A DNA stretch of 13,447 bases, taken from NCBI GenBank assembly GCA_018679695.1, contig JAHHKH010000388.1:1-13447 (forward strand), in the 5' to 3' direction. Every line of letters begins with the position of its first letter. Position 1 is the stretch's first letter. Below the pieces are notes generated by a model. The model was not told where the DNA came from, did no database searches, and saw nothing but the letters and a program-made list of their open reading frames with translations. The stretch is from Maribacter sp. (lineage in GTDB: Bacteria; Bacteroidota; Bacteroidia; Flavobacteriales; Flavobacteriaceae). Positions 1-6,050 of the stretch are shown here, in pieces. The translations under genes were made by a program, and so were the position numbers.

Positions 1-261
1 ATTACCGGCCTCCATAATACCTGGCCCACCTCCGGTAATGATACCATAACCGGCCTCGGATATAGCTTTTGAAATACTAACGGCAAGCTTATAATATTCC
101 ATATGTTCTTTAGTGCGGGAAGACCCAAATATAGAAACACAAGGCCCTATAGCGCTCATTTTTTCAAAACCGGTCACGAACTCACCCATAATCTTAAAAA
201 TCGCCCATGAATCATTGGTCTTAATTTCGTTCCAACCTTTGTGATGTTGTTCTTTTCTCAT
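1..261 (-). CDS. LOG / TIGR00730-family Rossmann-fold protein, N-terminal 87 residues (3' end beyond window)
   Basis: The family includes cytokinin-activating nucleoside 5'-monophosphate phosphoribohydrolases (LOG proteins, formerly misnamed lysine decarboxylases), which release a base from a nucleotide in the cytosol. The visible N-terminal 87 residues run from an ATG at 261. They include the first Rossmann strand (about residues 41-48, CVSIFGSS) and the glycine-rich GGGPGIMEAGN at 77-87, which is the start of the nucleotide-binding signature. The diagnostic PGGxGTxxE motif should lie further along and falls outside the window. The gene lies 50 bases downstream of uvrA on the same strand with no convincing TAnnTTTG promoter between them, so co-transcription is likely. 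The physiological substrate in flavobacteria cannot be inferred from this fragment. Confidence 0.88.
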   Translation of the reverse strand, partial: MRKEQHHKGWNEIKTNDSWAIFKIMGEFVTGFEKMSAIGPCVSIFGSSRTKEHMEYYKLAVSISKAISEAGYGIITGGGPGIMEAGN

Positions 262-311
262 ATATATAAATCTATCATAGGGTAATCAGAAATCAACCCC
301 TAAATATTATT

Positions 312-3182
312 TCAATTTTCACTCATGGTAACCTTAGAGCTTTTAGTATTAAAACCCATTTCTTTTCTTAAAAATTGTGCGGTATAACTTTTTTTATCCA
401 TGCTGACTTGCTCGGGTGTCCCTTTGGAGACGATCATTCCACCTCCTCGACCACCTTCGTAGCCAATATCAATGATATAATCAACCATTTTAATTACATC
501 CAAGTTGTGCTCAATGACCAGAACCGTATTTCCTTTGTCAACTAATTTGTTCAAAACTTCCATAAGCACCCTTATATCCTCAAAGTGCAGTCCGGTGGTT
601 GGTTCATCCAAGATGTAAAAAGTATTGCCGGTATCACGTTTCGATAGCTCTGTGGCCAACTTCACACGTTGGGCTTCACCACCAGACAAAGTGGTTGATT
701 GTTGCCCAAGTGAGATATAACCTAATCCCACATCTTGAATAGTCTTTAATTTACGATGAATTTTGGGTATCAATTCAAAGAAAGAAACAGCATCATCAAT
801 AGTCATTTCCAAAACATCGGAAATTGACTTTCCCTTATATCTAATCTCAAGGGTTTCCCTATTAAAACGTTTGCCATTGCAGGTTTCACATTCGACATAG
901 ACATCCGGCAGGAAGTTCATTTCTATGACACGCAATCCGCCTCCTTGACAGGTTTCACATCTTCCGCCTTTCACATTAAAGCTAAAACGGCCTGGTCTAT
1001 ATCCTCTTATGGCTGCTTCCGGTGTTTTGGTAAACAGGGAACGAATTTCACTGAAAACACCGGTATATGTCGCCGGATTGGATCTTGGGGTTCTTCCTAT
1101 GGGCGATTGATTTATATCAATGACCTTGTCAATATGTTCCAAACCTTTAATGGATTTATAGGGCATAGGTTTGCGAACACCATTAAAATAATGCGCATTC
1201 ATAATAGGGTAGAGGGTATCATTGATCAAAGTGGATTTGCCACTACCTGAAACACCGGTAACACCGATCATCTGACCTAGCGGAATGTCAATCGTGACAT
1301 TTTTCAAGTTATTGCCTGTACAACCCGTTAGCACTATCTTCTTGCCATTCCCTTTACGCCGTTTTTTGGGAAGGGCTATTTCTTTTACGCCTGTAATATA
1401 ATCGGCTGTTAGGGTATGGTGCGTTTTTAATTCGTTTGGCGTACCCTCTGAGATAATTTCACCACCATGATGTCCCGCTCTCGGGCCCATGTCAATTACA
1501 TGGTCGGCACGTTCGATCATGTCCCGATCATGTTCTACAACAATAATTGAATTACCTATGTCGCGAAGTGCTTCCAATGATTTTATCAGACGATTGTTGT
1601 CTCGCTGGTGAAGACCTATACTGGGCTCATCCAAAATGTATAATACGCCTACTAATTGCGTACCTATTTGAGTGGCCAAACGAATTCGCTGTGCTTCACC
1701 ACCAGAGAGCGATTTAGAACTACGGTTAAGCGAGAGATAATCCAACCCTACATCCAACAGAAATCGAATGCGTGTTTTGATCTCCTTGATGATTTCCTCG
1801 GCGATTTTCAATTGATTACCATCTAACTTGCTTTCTAAACCTTCAAAGAACTCAGCGACTTCGGCAATATCCATTTGCGAAAGTTCAGCGATATTCTTTT
1901 CATCGATCTTAAAATGAAGTGATTCTTGTCGAAGTCTTGCACCATTACATACGGGACAGGTAATCCTGTCCATGTATTCCTTGGCCCAGCGCTTAATTGA
2001 TGTGGAGTCCGATTCCTCAAACTGATTTTTTATGAAATTGCAGATTCCTTCATAATCGATGTTATAAGTTCGATTTACACCGAGGATTTTCGACTCGATC
2101 TCAAAACTTTCTTGTCCGCCATTAAGTAAAATGTTGATAGCATCTGCCGGAATTTTATTAATAGAATCCGAAAGTTGAAATCCATAACGTTGAGCTATGG
2201 TCTCGATCTGTTTGAAAGCCCAAGATTTTTTGTATGGTCCCAATGGCGCAATACCCCCGGCTTCGATTGAAAGTTTTTTGTTTGGAAAAATCTTCAGTTC
2301 ATTCACCTCATATACATGCCCCAGGCCATTGCATCTTTTGCACATGCCTTTGGGTGAATTAAAGGAAAAAGTATTGGGTTCGGGTGCGGGGTAGGAAATG
2401 CCGGTAGACGGACACATTAAATCCCGACTGAAATAGCGCGGTTCAGTGTTGCCCTCTTCCAATACCATTAGGACATTATTGCCGCTGTACATCGCCGTAT
2501 TTATGGAATCTGACATTCGTTTGTCCAAGTCGGCATTTTCACTGATTTTTAATCGATCGACCACTATTTCTATATCGTGGGTCTTATATCGATCAACTTT
2601 CAGGCCCTTTACTATATCCTTTATCTCACCATCAACACGTACTTTTACAAATCCCTGCTTTCCTATTTGTTCAAAAAGTTCCCGATAATGTCCTTTTCTG
2701 GATTTTATAATAGGGGATAAAATATTTATTTTACGGTCGTTGTAATCAGCTTTTATGAGTTCCTTGATTTGATTATCGCTATAACTGACCATTTGCTCTC
2801 CCGTAGTATAACTATAAGCATCTCCAGCCCTAGCAAATAACAGTCTCAAAAAGTCATAAATCTCGGTTATCGTACCTACGGTAGACCTGGGCGATTTTGA
2901 AGTTGTTTTTTGCTCAATTGCAATAACAGGGGAAAGACCATCGATCTTATCCACATCGGGGCGTTCAAGGCCCCCCAAAAACTGACGCGCATAAGCCGAG
3001 AAGGTTTCGATGTATCTGCGTTGTCCTTCTGCATAAATCGTATCAAAGGCAAGGGATGATTTACCGCTGCCCGACAAACCAGTGATCACTACCAATTTTT
3101 CCCGAGGGATGGTTACATCGATATTTTTAAGATTGTGGACACGGGCCCCTTTGATCTCTATATTCTCTTCACTGTTGATCAT
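312..3182 (-). CDS. uvrA: Excinuclease ABC subunit A (UvrA)
   Basis: UvrA is the damage-sensing ATPase of nucleotide excision repair. As a dimer it loads UvrB onto lesions in the cytosol. The protein is 956 residues, a normal length for the family, and has two ABC ATPase modules. The first has Walker A GLSGSGKSS near residue 35, signature LSGGEAQRIRLA near 491 and Walker B YILDEPSIGLHQRD near 514. The second has Walker A GVSGSGKST near 642, signature LSGGEAQRVKLA near 831 and Walker B YILDEPTTGLHFED near 854. The C-terminal zinc finger is complete (CETC...CETC, about 741-767). The first zinc module reads CPST...CKRC and lacks its second cysteine. I chose the ATG at 3182 because the alternative ATG at 3203 falls inside a consensus TAnnTTTG promoter element (3201-3208). 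A LOG-family gene follows on the same strand. Confidence 0.98.
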   Translation of the reverse strand: MINSEENIEIKGARVHNLKNIDVTIPREKLVVITGLSGSGKSSLAFDTIYAEGQRRYIETFSAYARQFLGGLERPDVDKIDGLSPVIAIEQKTTSKSPRSTVGTITEIYDFLRLLFARAGDAYSYTTGEQMVSYSDNQIKELIKADYNDRKINILSPIIKSRKGHYRELFEQIGKQGFVKVRVDGEIKDIVKGLKVDRYKTHDIEIVVDRLKISENADLDKRMSDSINTAMYSGNNVLMVLEEGNTEPRYFSRDLMCPSTGISYPAPEPNTFSFNSPKGMCKRCNGLGHVYEVNELKIFPNKKLSIEAGGIAPLGPYKKSWAFKQIETIAQRYGFQLSDSINKIPADAINILLNGGQESFEIESKILGVNRTYNIDYEGICNFIKNQFEESDSTSIKRWAKEYMDRITCPVCNGARLRQESLHFKIDEKNIAELSQMDIAEVAEFFEGLESKLDGNQLKIAEEIIKEIKTRIRFLLDVGLDYLSLNRSSKSLSGGEAQRIRLATQIGTQLVGVLYILDEPSIGLHQRDNNRLIKSLEALRDIGNSIIVVEHDRDMIERADHVIDMGPRAGHHGGEIISEGTPNELKTHHTLTADYITGVKEIALPKKRRKGNGKKIVLTGCTGNNLKNVTIDIPLGQMIGVTGVSGSGKSTLINDTLYPIMNAHYFNGVRKPMPYKSIKGLEHIDKVIDINQSPIGRTPRSNPATYTGVFSEIRSLFTKTPEAAIRGYRPGRFSFNVKGGRCETCQGGGLRVIEMNFLPDVYVECETCNGKRFNRETLEIRYKGKSISDVLEMTIDDAVSFFELIPKIHRKLKTIQDVGLGYISLGQQSTTLSGGEAQRVKLATELSKRDTGNTFYILDEPTTGLHFEDIRVLMEVLNKLVDKGNTVLVIEHNLDVIKMVDYIIDIGYEGGRGGGMIVSKGTPEQVSMDKKSYTAQFLRKEMGFNTKSSKVTMSEN

Positions 3183-3200
3183 TTTTTCATAGCAAAGTTG

Positions 3201-3208
3201 CAAAGGTA
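3201..3208 (-). promoter_or_regulatory. Putative -7 promoter element (TACCTTTG) for uvrA
   Basis: Read on the minus strand this is TACCTTTG, a full match to the Bacteroidota sigma-ABfr -7 consensus TAnnTTTG. It lies 18 bases upstream of the uvrA ATG at 3182. No clear TTTG is seen at the -33 position, so it may be a weaker promoter or depend on the -7 element alone. It implies a leader of roughly 14 bases. Confidence 0.55.
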
Positions 3209-3242
3209 CGATTTTGACCTATAAAATGGAAGTTGACTGAGT

Positions 3243-3273
3243 TTTGATTTTCCATTGTTGAAAGTTAATTTTG
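3243..3273 (+). promoter_or_regulatory. Consensus Bacteroidota promoter (TTTG-N19-TAATTTTG) for the Tudor-like gene
   Basis: TTTG at 3243-3246 and TAATTTTG at 3266-3273 are separated by exactly 19 bases, an essentially perfect match to the Bacteroidota -33/-7 consensus. The start codon of the divergent small gene follows at 3297, giving a leader of about 17-20 bases. It is back to back with the uvrA promoter in a 114-base divergent region. Confidence 0.7.
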
Positions 3274-3296
3274 ATCGAAATAAATAATCAAGTATT

Positions 3297-3824
3297 ATGA
3301 AATTATTGGGTATTGGTTCCCGGATTGAACATTCGGAATTGGGCAAAGGCGTTGTCACAAATGTTTCTTCCACACAATATTGGGTTACTTTTATTGAAGG
3401 AGGATTGGAAACCATTGCAATCGATTCTGATATTGAGGTAATCGAGGCTGTGGAAGATGAAGTTGATACGGTGAGTTTTTCGGATGTGGAAATGTCCTTG
3501 ATCTCTATTTTAAGGAGATGGAGTGACACCAGCAATGCAACGGCCATAGCCAGTAAATGGAAAGGAGGGTCTCTTATAATGTCCCCTGGTGACCCTGGAC
3601 TTTCCGATAAGGAAATTCCGATTACAACTTTTTTCCATAAAATTGTCATGGTGCGAGACAGGATTCGTGTCATGGAACAAAAAATCAATGCGAGCAAAAA
3701 CCTGAATGATCAGGAAAAGGTTGAGTTGCAACAATATATTACCCGTATCTATGGTAGCCTAACAACATTCAATGTTCTTTTTCAAAATAAGAGCGATTAT
3801 TTTATAGGGGAAAAGACAAAATAG
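3297..3824 (+). CDS. Small protein with N-terminal Tudor/UvrD-C-terminal-like domain
   Basis: I do not recognise this as a named family. Residues 5-50 follow the pattern G-x-R-I-x-H-x3-G-x-G-V-V, then a strand ending VTFIEGG, and finally a strand ending EVIE. This resembles the Tudor-like module at the C-terminus of UvrD/PcrA helicases (GDxVxHxxFGxGxV), which contacts RNA polymerase in those proteins. The remaining 120 residues look mostly helical and polar, with a predicted helix pair around 105-165 (VMVRDRIRVMEQKIN, LNDQEKVELQQYITRIYG). There is no signal peptide or membrane segment, so the protein is probably cytosolic. It has its own consensus promoter and is divergent from uvrA, which hints at a role at the repair/transcription interface. 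That role is inference; only the domain-like pattern is seen. Confidence 0.85.
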   Translation: MKLLGIGSRIEHSELGKGVVTNVSSTQYWVTFIEGGLETIAIDSDIEVIEAVEDEVDTVSFSDVEMSLISILRRWSDTSNATAIASKWKGGSLIMSPGDPGLSDKEIPITTFFHKIVMVRDRIRVMEQKINASKNLNDQEKVELQQYITRIYGSLTTFNVLFQNKSDYFIGEKTK

Positions 3825-3832
3825 TTGCTATA

Positions 3833-4492
3833 CTATATGGCTTGTCTATACGAATTTGGTGCATACGCATGAAAACCCAAACTTGAATTTAAGTACATAT
3901 TTTTGATTTCTTTTGAAATTATTTCAATAAAGCTGCCATTATAGAGCAGACCATAATCACGTTTCTTATCAAAAATTATCCAGGGATGTTTAGGATAACG
4001 ATACCTGAAATGCCTTGATATCAATGGAAGTATATTATAACTGGGTTCCACGTCGGCAATATAAATATCATCATTGGTCCTCTTGAAATCGATCATATTT
4101 TCAACATGGGATTTTTCACGCCTTACACTTAACGCCAACTTGGAAATCTTGGTTTCAAGTTGGACTATTTGTTCAACTTGACCCTCGTTACACCTTCCGT
4201 AAATTTTTCTTATGAATTGATACAACATGAAATCAACACCGTCCATTTCACTCAAATAGGCAAAATAGATGTTCCTTATTCCGTTATGGTTTTTGGTTTC
4301 AATACTTTCCCAAACCGTTTTTGCCTTTGACAAATCCGTAACGATAGTTTCAACATCCGCGAATAATCCTTTCTGTTTGTAGGTTTCCTTTTGAAATCCT
4401 AAAATGTCGTAATTGTTTTTAAAAGCGGTATGTACTGCCGTTAGAAATCCATTAAAGCTTCCATCGTAAATTAAAATTTTAGAATTATCCAT
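3833..4492 (-). CDS. TIGR03915 / DUF4130 family probable DNA metabolism protein
   Basis: The protein is 219 residues from the ATG at 4492. A TTG at 4501 is in frame but overlaps the stop of the upstream ORF and is less likely. The N-terminus has the family hallmark YDGSFNGFLTAV (residues 9-20). The C-terminal half has the DUF4130 pattern: VRREKSHVENMIDFKR, then IADVEPSYNILPLISRHF, then PWIIFDKKRDYGLLYN. The family is normally found beside, or fused to, a radical SAM DNA modification/repair protein (TIGR03916), sometimes with a uracil-DNA glycosylase domain. Its biochemical activity is unknown to me. Here the radical SAM partner is absent and a 61-codon ORF ending in QLSLF occupies the upstream position 5 bases away. 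The gene faces the Tudor-like gene tail to tail, 8 bases apart. It is probably controlled by the LexA-like repressor encoded divergently. Confidence 0.82.
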   Translation of the reverse strand: MDNSKILIYDGSFNGFLTAVHTAFKNNYDILGFQKETYKQKGLFADVETIVTDLSKAKTVWESIETKNHNGIRNIYFAYLSEMDGVDFMLYQFIRKIYGRCNEGQVEQIVQLETKISKLALSVRREKSHVENMIDFKRTNDDIYIADVEPSYNILPLISRHFRYRYPKHPWIIFDKKRDYGLLYNGSFIEIISKEIKNMYLNSSLGFHAYAPNSYRQAI

Positions 4493-4497
4493 AACTT

Positions 4498-4683
4498 TCA
4501 AAATAAACTTAACTGTATACTATGATTTACAACCAGGCCTTTGTCGTCCTGTTTATTATCTGCAATACCAGATCTTGATTTCCTTCTCTTTGTGTGTTTG
4601 ACCATTCTATTTTCATATATGATATCCCGTGTTCCTGCCATGGCAAAAAAACTGAGCTTGGCTTGAATTGTATTTGTTGTCAT
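4498..4683 (-). CDS. Small 61-residue ORF with C-terminal clamp-binding-like motif QLSLF
   Basis: The ORF starts at the ATG at 4683 and ends in TGA 5 bases before the ATG of the DUF4130 gene, spacing typical of translational coupling. The product is very basic in the middle (KHTKRRKSRSG, about residues 29-39) and ends exactly in QLSLF, the consensus pentapeptide (QL[SD]LF) by which polymerases and repair proteins bind the beta sliding clamp. A TAnnTTTG-like element (4703-4710, minus) and the first LexA-type operator lie just upstream. Two readings are possible. It may be a genuine small SOS-type clamp-binding protein. Alternatively it may be an internally deleted remnant of the radical SAM gene that normally precedes TIGR03915: its N-terminal spacing I-x2-K-L-x3-A-x-A-x3-D-I loosely resembles that family's start as I remember it. 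Existence of the ORF is certain; that it is expressed is inference. Confidence 0.5.
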   Translation of the reverse strand: MTTNTIQAKLSFFAMAGTRDIIYENRMVKHTKRRKSRSGIADNKQDDKGLVVNHSIQLSLF

Positions 4684-4689
4684 CCTGAA

Positions 4690-4764
4690 TTGGTATATAT
4701 TCCAAATATATGGATATATTCCTAAATATGGAAATAATCCAATATAATTTTGGAAATATTCCAA
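4690..4764. promoter_or_regulatory. Array of four imperfect palindromic operators between the repressor and the repair-type genes
   Basis: Four related sites share GGA-N5-TCC or a near form: TTGGTATATATTCCAA at 4690-4705, GGATATATTCC at 4712-4722, GGAAATAATCC at 4730-4740 and TTGGAAATATTCCAA at 4750-4764. Their centres are 18-22 bases apart, about two helical turns, so bound dimers would lie on roughly one face of the DNA. The last site sits between the -33 and -7 elements of the repressor's own promoter. The first overlaps the -7-like element reading toward the 61-codon ORF. This is the arrangement expected for an autoregulated LexA-like repressor that also controls its divergent neighbours. 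Binding by that repressor is inference. Confidence 0.65.
4703..4710 (-). promoter_or_regulatory. Possible -7 element (TATATTTG) for the 61-codon ORF / DUF4130 unit
   Basis: On the minus strand this reads TATATTTG, matching TAnnTTTG, 19 bases upstream of the ATG at 4683. It overlaps the first palindromic operator. No clear -33 TTTG is present. In AT-rich DNA a match like this can arise by chance, so support comes mainly from its spacing and overlap with the operator. Confidence 0.4.
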
Positions 4765-4778
4765 ATTTTGTATCTTTG
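4749..4778 (+). promoter_or_regulatory. Promoter of the LexA-like repressor (TTTG-N18-TATCTTTG), possibly leaderless
   Basis: TTTG at 4749-4752 and TATCTTTG at 4771-4778 are 18 bases apart. The ATG at 4782 begins only 3 bases after the -7 element, so transcription would start at or very near the start codon, giving a leaderless or almost leaderless mRNA. The palindrome TTGGAAATATTCCAA lies within the promoter, which predicts direct repression. Confidence 0.65.
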
Positions 4779-4781
4779 GGT

Positions 4782-5543
4782 ATGGAAAATGAAATAACAT
4801 TAAAGCGTTTTACCGATGTTCGCAGGGAACTTGGTTTTACCCAAGCGGAATTTGCCAAGGTCCTGGGCATCTCGAATACCACTGCCGATATTGAAAGAGG
4901 GCGAACCAAATTATCAGGAAAAGTGGTAGCTGAGCTTTTGAAACAATTCAAAATAAATCCCTTGTGGTTGTTCAATGCTAGTGAAATGCAATATTTGGAG
5001 CCATCGAATACCAGTGTTATTCCTAAAGTGGTTACCGTGGATTCTGCAGATAATGAGAACATGGTTTTGGTAAATGCCAAAGCTGCGGCGGGTTACCCTC
5101 AAAATATACAGGATACAAGTTGGTACAAGCAATTACCCGCTTTTGATCTGCCGCTTCCTGAATTCAGAAACGCCTCCTATCGCGGTTTTCAAGTAGAGGG
5201 CGATAGTATGCTGCCGAACTTAAGGCCAGGGGAGTGGGTACTGGCCAAGGCGATCGAGGATATTACACATGTGGGCCCTAATAAAATATATGTAATTGTG
5301 CTACAAGATGCAGTGCTTGTCAAAAAGATAGAAAAGGCTCCTAATTCCAATAATATAATCCTAATATCATTGAATGAAACTTACCCGCCTTATGAAATTG
5401 AGCCCCATCAGATTCAGGAAATTTGGCAAGTAAATAGCAAGATTACTTTTGGAATTGATGCAACTACCGAAAAGGGACTGCTTCGACAACTCCAGGAATC
5501 AATGGAAGAATTAAAAAGCCAACTTGGGCAAGGTAAAAGGTAG
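4782..5543 (+). CDS. LexA-like transcriptional repressor: XRE helix-turn-helix plus S24 self-cleaving peptidase
   Basis: The protein is 253 residues from the ATG at 4782. An in-frame ATG at 4710 would place the operators and promoter inside the gene and is rejected. Residues 8-60 form an XRE/Cro-type helix-turn-helix (LGFTQAEFAKVLGISN). Residues 92-222 are a peptidase S24 domain. The predicted autocleavage bond is Ala103-Gly104 (AKAAAGYP), the nucleophile is Ser142 in EGDSM, and the general base is Lys181 in AVLVKK. All parts needed for RecA-stimulated or similar self-cleavage are therefore present. A short coiled-coil-like tail (about 228-250) follows. Family knowledge says such proteins control SOS or prophage genes. 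No phage genes are nearby and the divergent neighbours are repair-type, so a damage-response regulator is favoured. It ends one base from the convergent GNAT gene. Confidence 0.93.
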   Translation: MENEITLKRFTDVRRELGFTQAEFAKVLGISNTTADIERGRTKLSGKVVAELLKQFKINPLWLFNASEMQYLEPSNTSVIPKVVTVDSADNENMVLVNAKAAAGYPQNIQDTSWYKQLPAFDLPLPEFRNASYRGFQVEGDSMLPNLRPGEWVLAKAIEDITHVGPNKIYVIVLQDAVLVKKIEKAPNSNNIILISLNETYPPYEIEPHQIQEIWQVNSKITFGIDATTEKGLLRQLQESMEELKSQLGQGKR

Positions 5544-5544
5544 T

Positions 5545-5970
5545 CTAGACTTTTAAGGTATAGATTCCGCTGTTCTTAAGATCGAAACCTAAACTTTTAT
5601 AAAGGGCGATGGCGGGTTTTCTATGATGCCCACTGAATAAGAGTATTTCCGATAGGTGCAATCGTTTTCCTTCTGCTATTAGTTTTTCCATGAGTTTCCT
5701 TCCAATTCCTTGACCGCGATAGGCTTCAGAAACTACTACGTCCTCTACCATTCCCTTATAGCCAGAGATGACCTTATAGGTCGCCAATGAGGCCATTCCT
5801 AAGAGCTCATTATCAGCCCAATAACAAGCGAACACAAAATCATTTCCCTGTGACAATACCTTGTCAATATCGCATTGGTCCATGTCGGCATTCAATGTCT
5901 TGAATAATTCATGGATCTGCTTTTTTATTGAAGGTGTTATGTCTGTATTGTTTAAAATTTCTATAGGCAT
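5545..5970 (-). CDS. GNAT-family N-acetyltransferase
   Basis: The protein is 141 residues, a single-domain GNAT enzyme that would transfer an acetyl group from acetyl-CoA to an unidentified amine in the cytosol. The acetyl-CoA pyrophosphate loop is clear at residues 75-93, with VEDVVVSEAYRGQGIG matching the R/Q-x2-G-x-G/A motif. The C-terminal strand-helix element PAIALYKSLGFD (about 119-130) is also typical. It ends in convergence with the LexA-like gene, one base between the two stop codons. It is divergent from the receptor-channel gene across 80 bases. A -7-like TAATTTTA at 5993-6000 (minus) matches the consensus except for its last base. The substrate cannot be predicted. Confidence 0.92.
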   Translation of the reverse strand: MPIEILNNTDITPSIKKQIHELFKTLNADMDQCDIDKVLSQGNDFVFACYWADNELLGMASLATYKVISGYKGMVEDVVVSEAYRGQGIGRKLMEKLIAEGKRLHLSEILLFSGHHRKPAIALYKSLGFDLKNSGIYTLKV

Positions 5971-6037
5971 ATTTAGCTATATTTTTATACACTAAAATTA
6001 CCATTTTTCAGATTGTTTCCCGATTCATTTTTAGTCG

Positions 6038-6045
6038 TATTTTTG
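6038..6045 (+). promoter_or_regulatory. Putative -7 element (TATTTTTG) for the receptor-channel gene
   Basis: TATTTTTG fits TAnnTTTG and ends 5 bases before the ATG at 6051, again implying a very short leader. A TTG at 6013-6015 is 22 bases upstream, longer than the ideal 19, so the -33 part is weak. Confidence 0.45.
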
Positions 6046-6050
6046 AGAAT

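Noticed and set aside
3179..3697. Long minus-strand open frame of 172 codons
   Set aside because: It is antisense to the Tudor-like gene, has low-complexity serine/threonine-rich composition and no family resemblance. The plus-strand gene has a consensus promoter.
4710..4781. Upstream in-frame extension of the LexA-like protein (start at 4710)
   Set aside because: The added residues encode the operator and promoter sequences, and the helix-turn-helix family normally begins near the ATG at 4782.
4684..4800. Upstream extension of the 61-codon ORF to 4800
   Set aside because: The extra residues are translated operator DNA and overlap the repressor's start; the ATG at 4683 lies just after the promoter-like element.
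4782..5543. Phage CI-type repressor marking a prophage
   Set aside because: No integrase, structural or lysis genes are nearby, and the neighbours are repair-type chromosomal genes.
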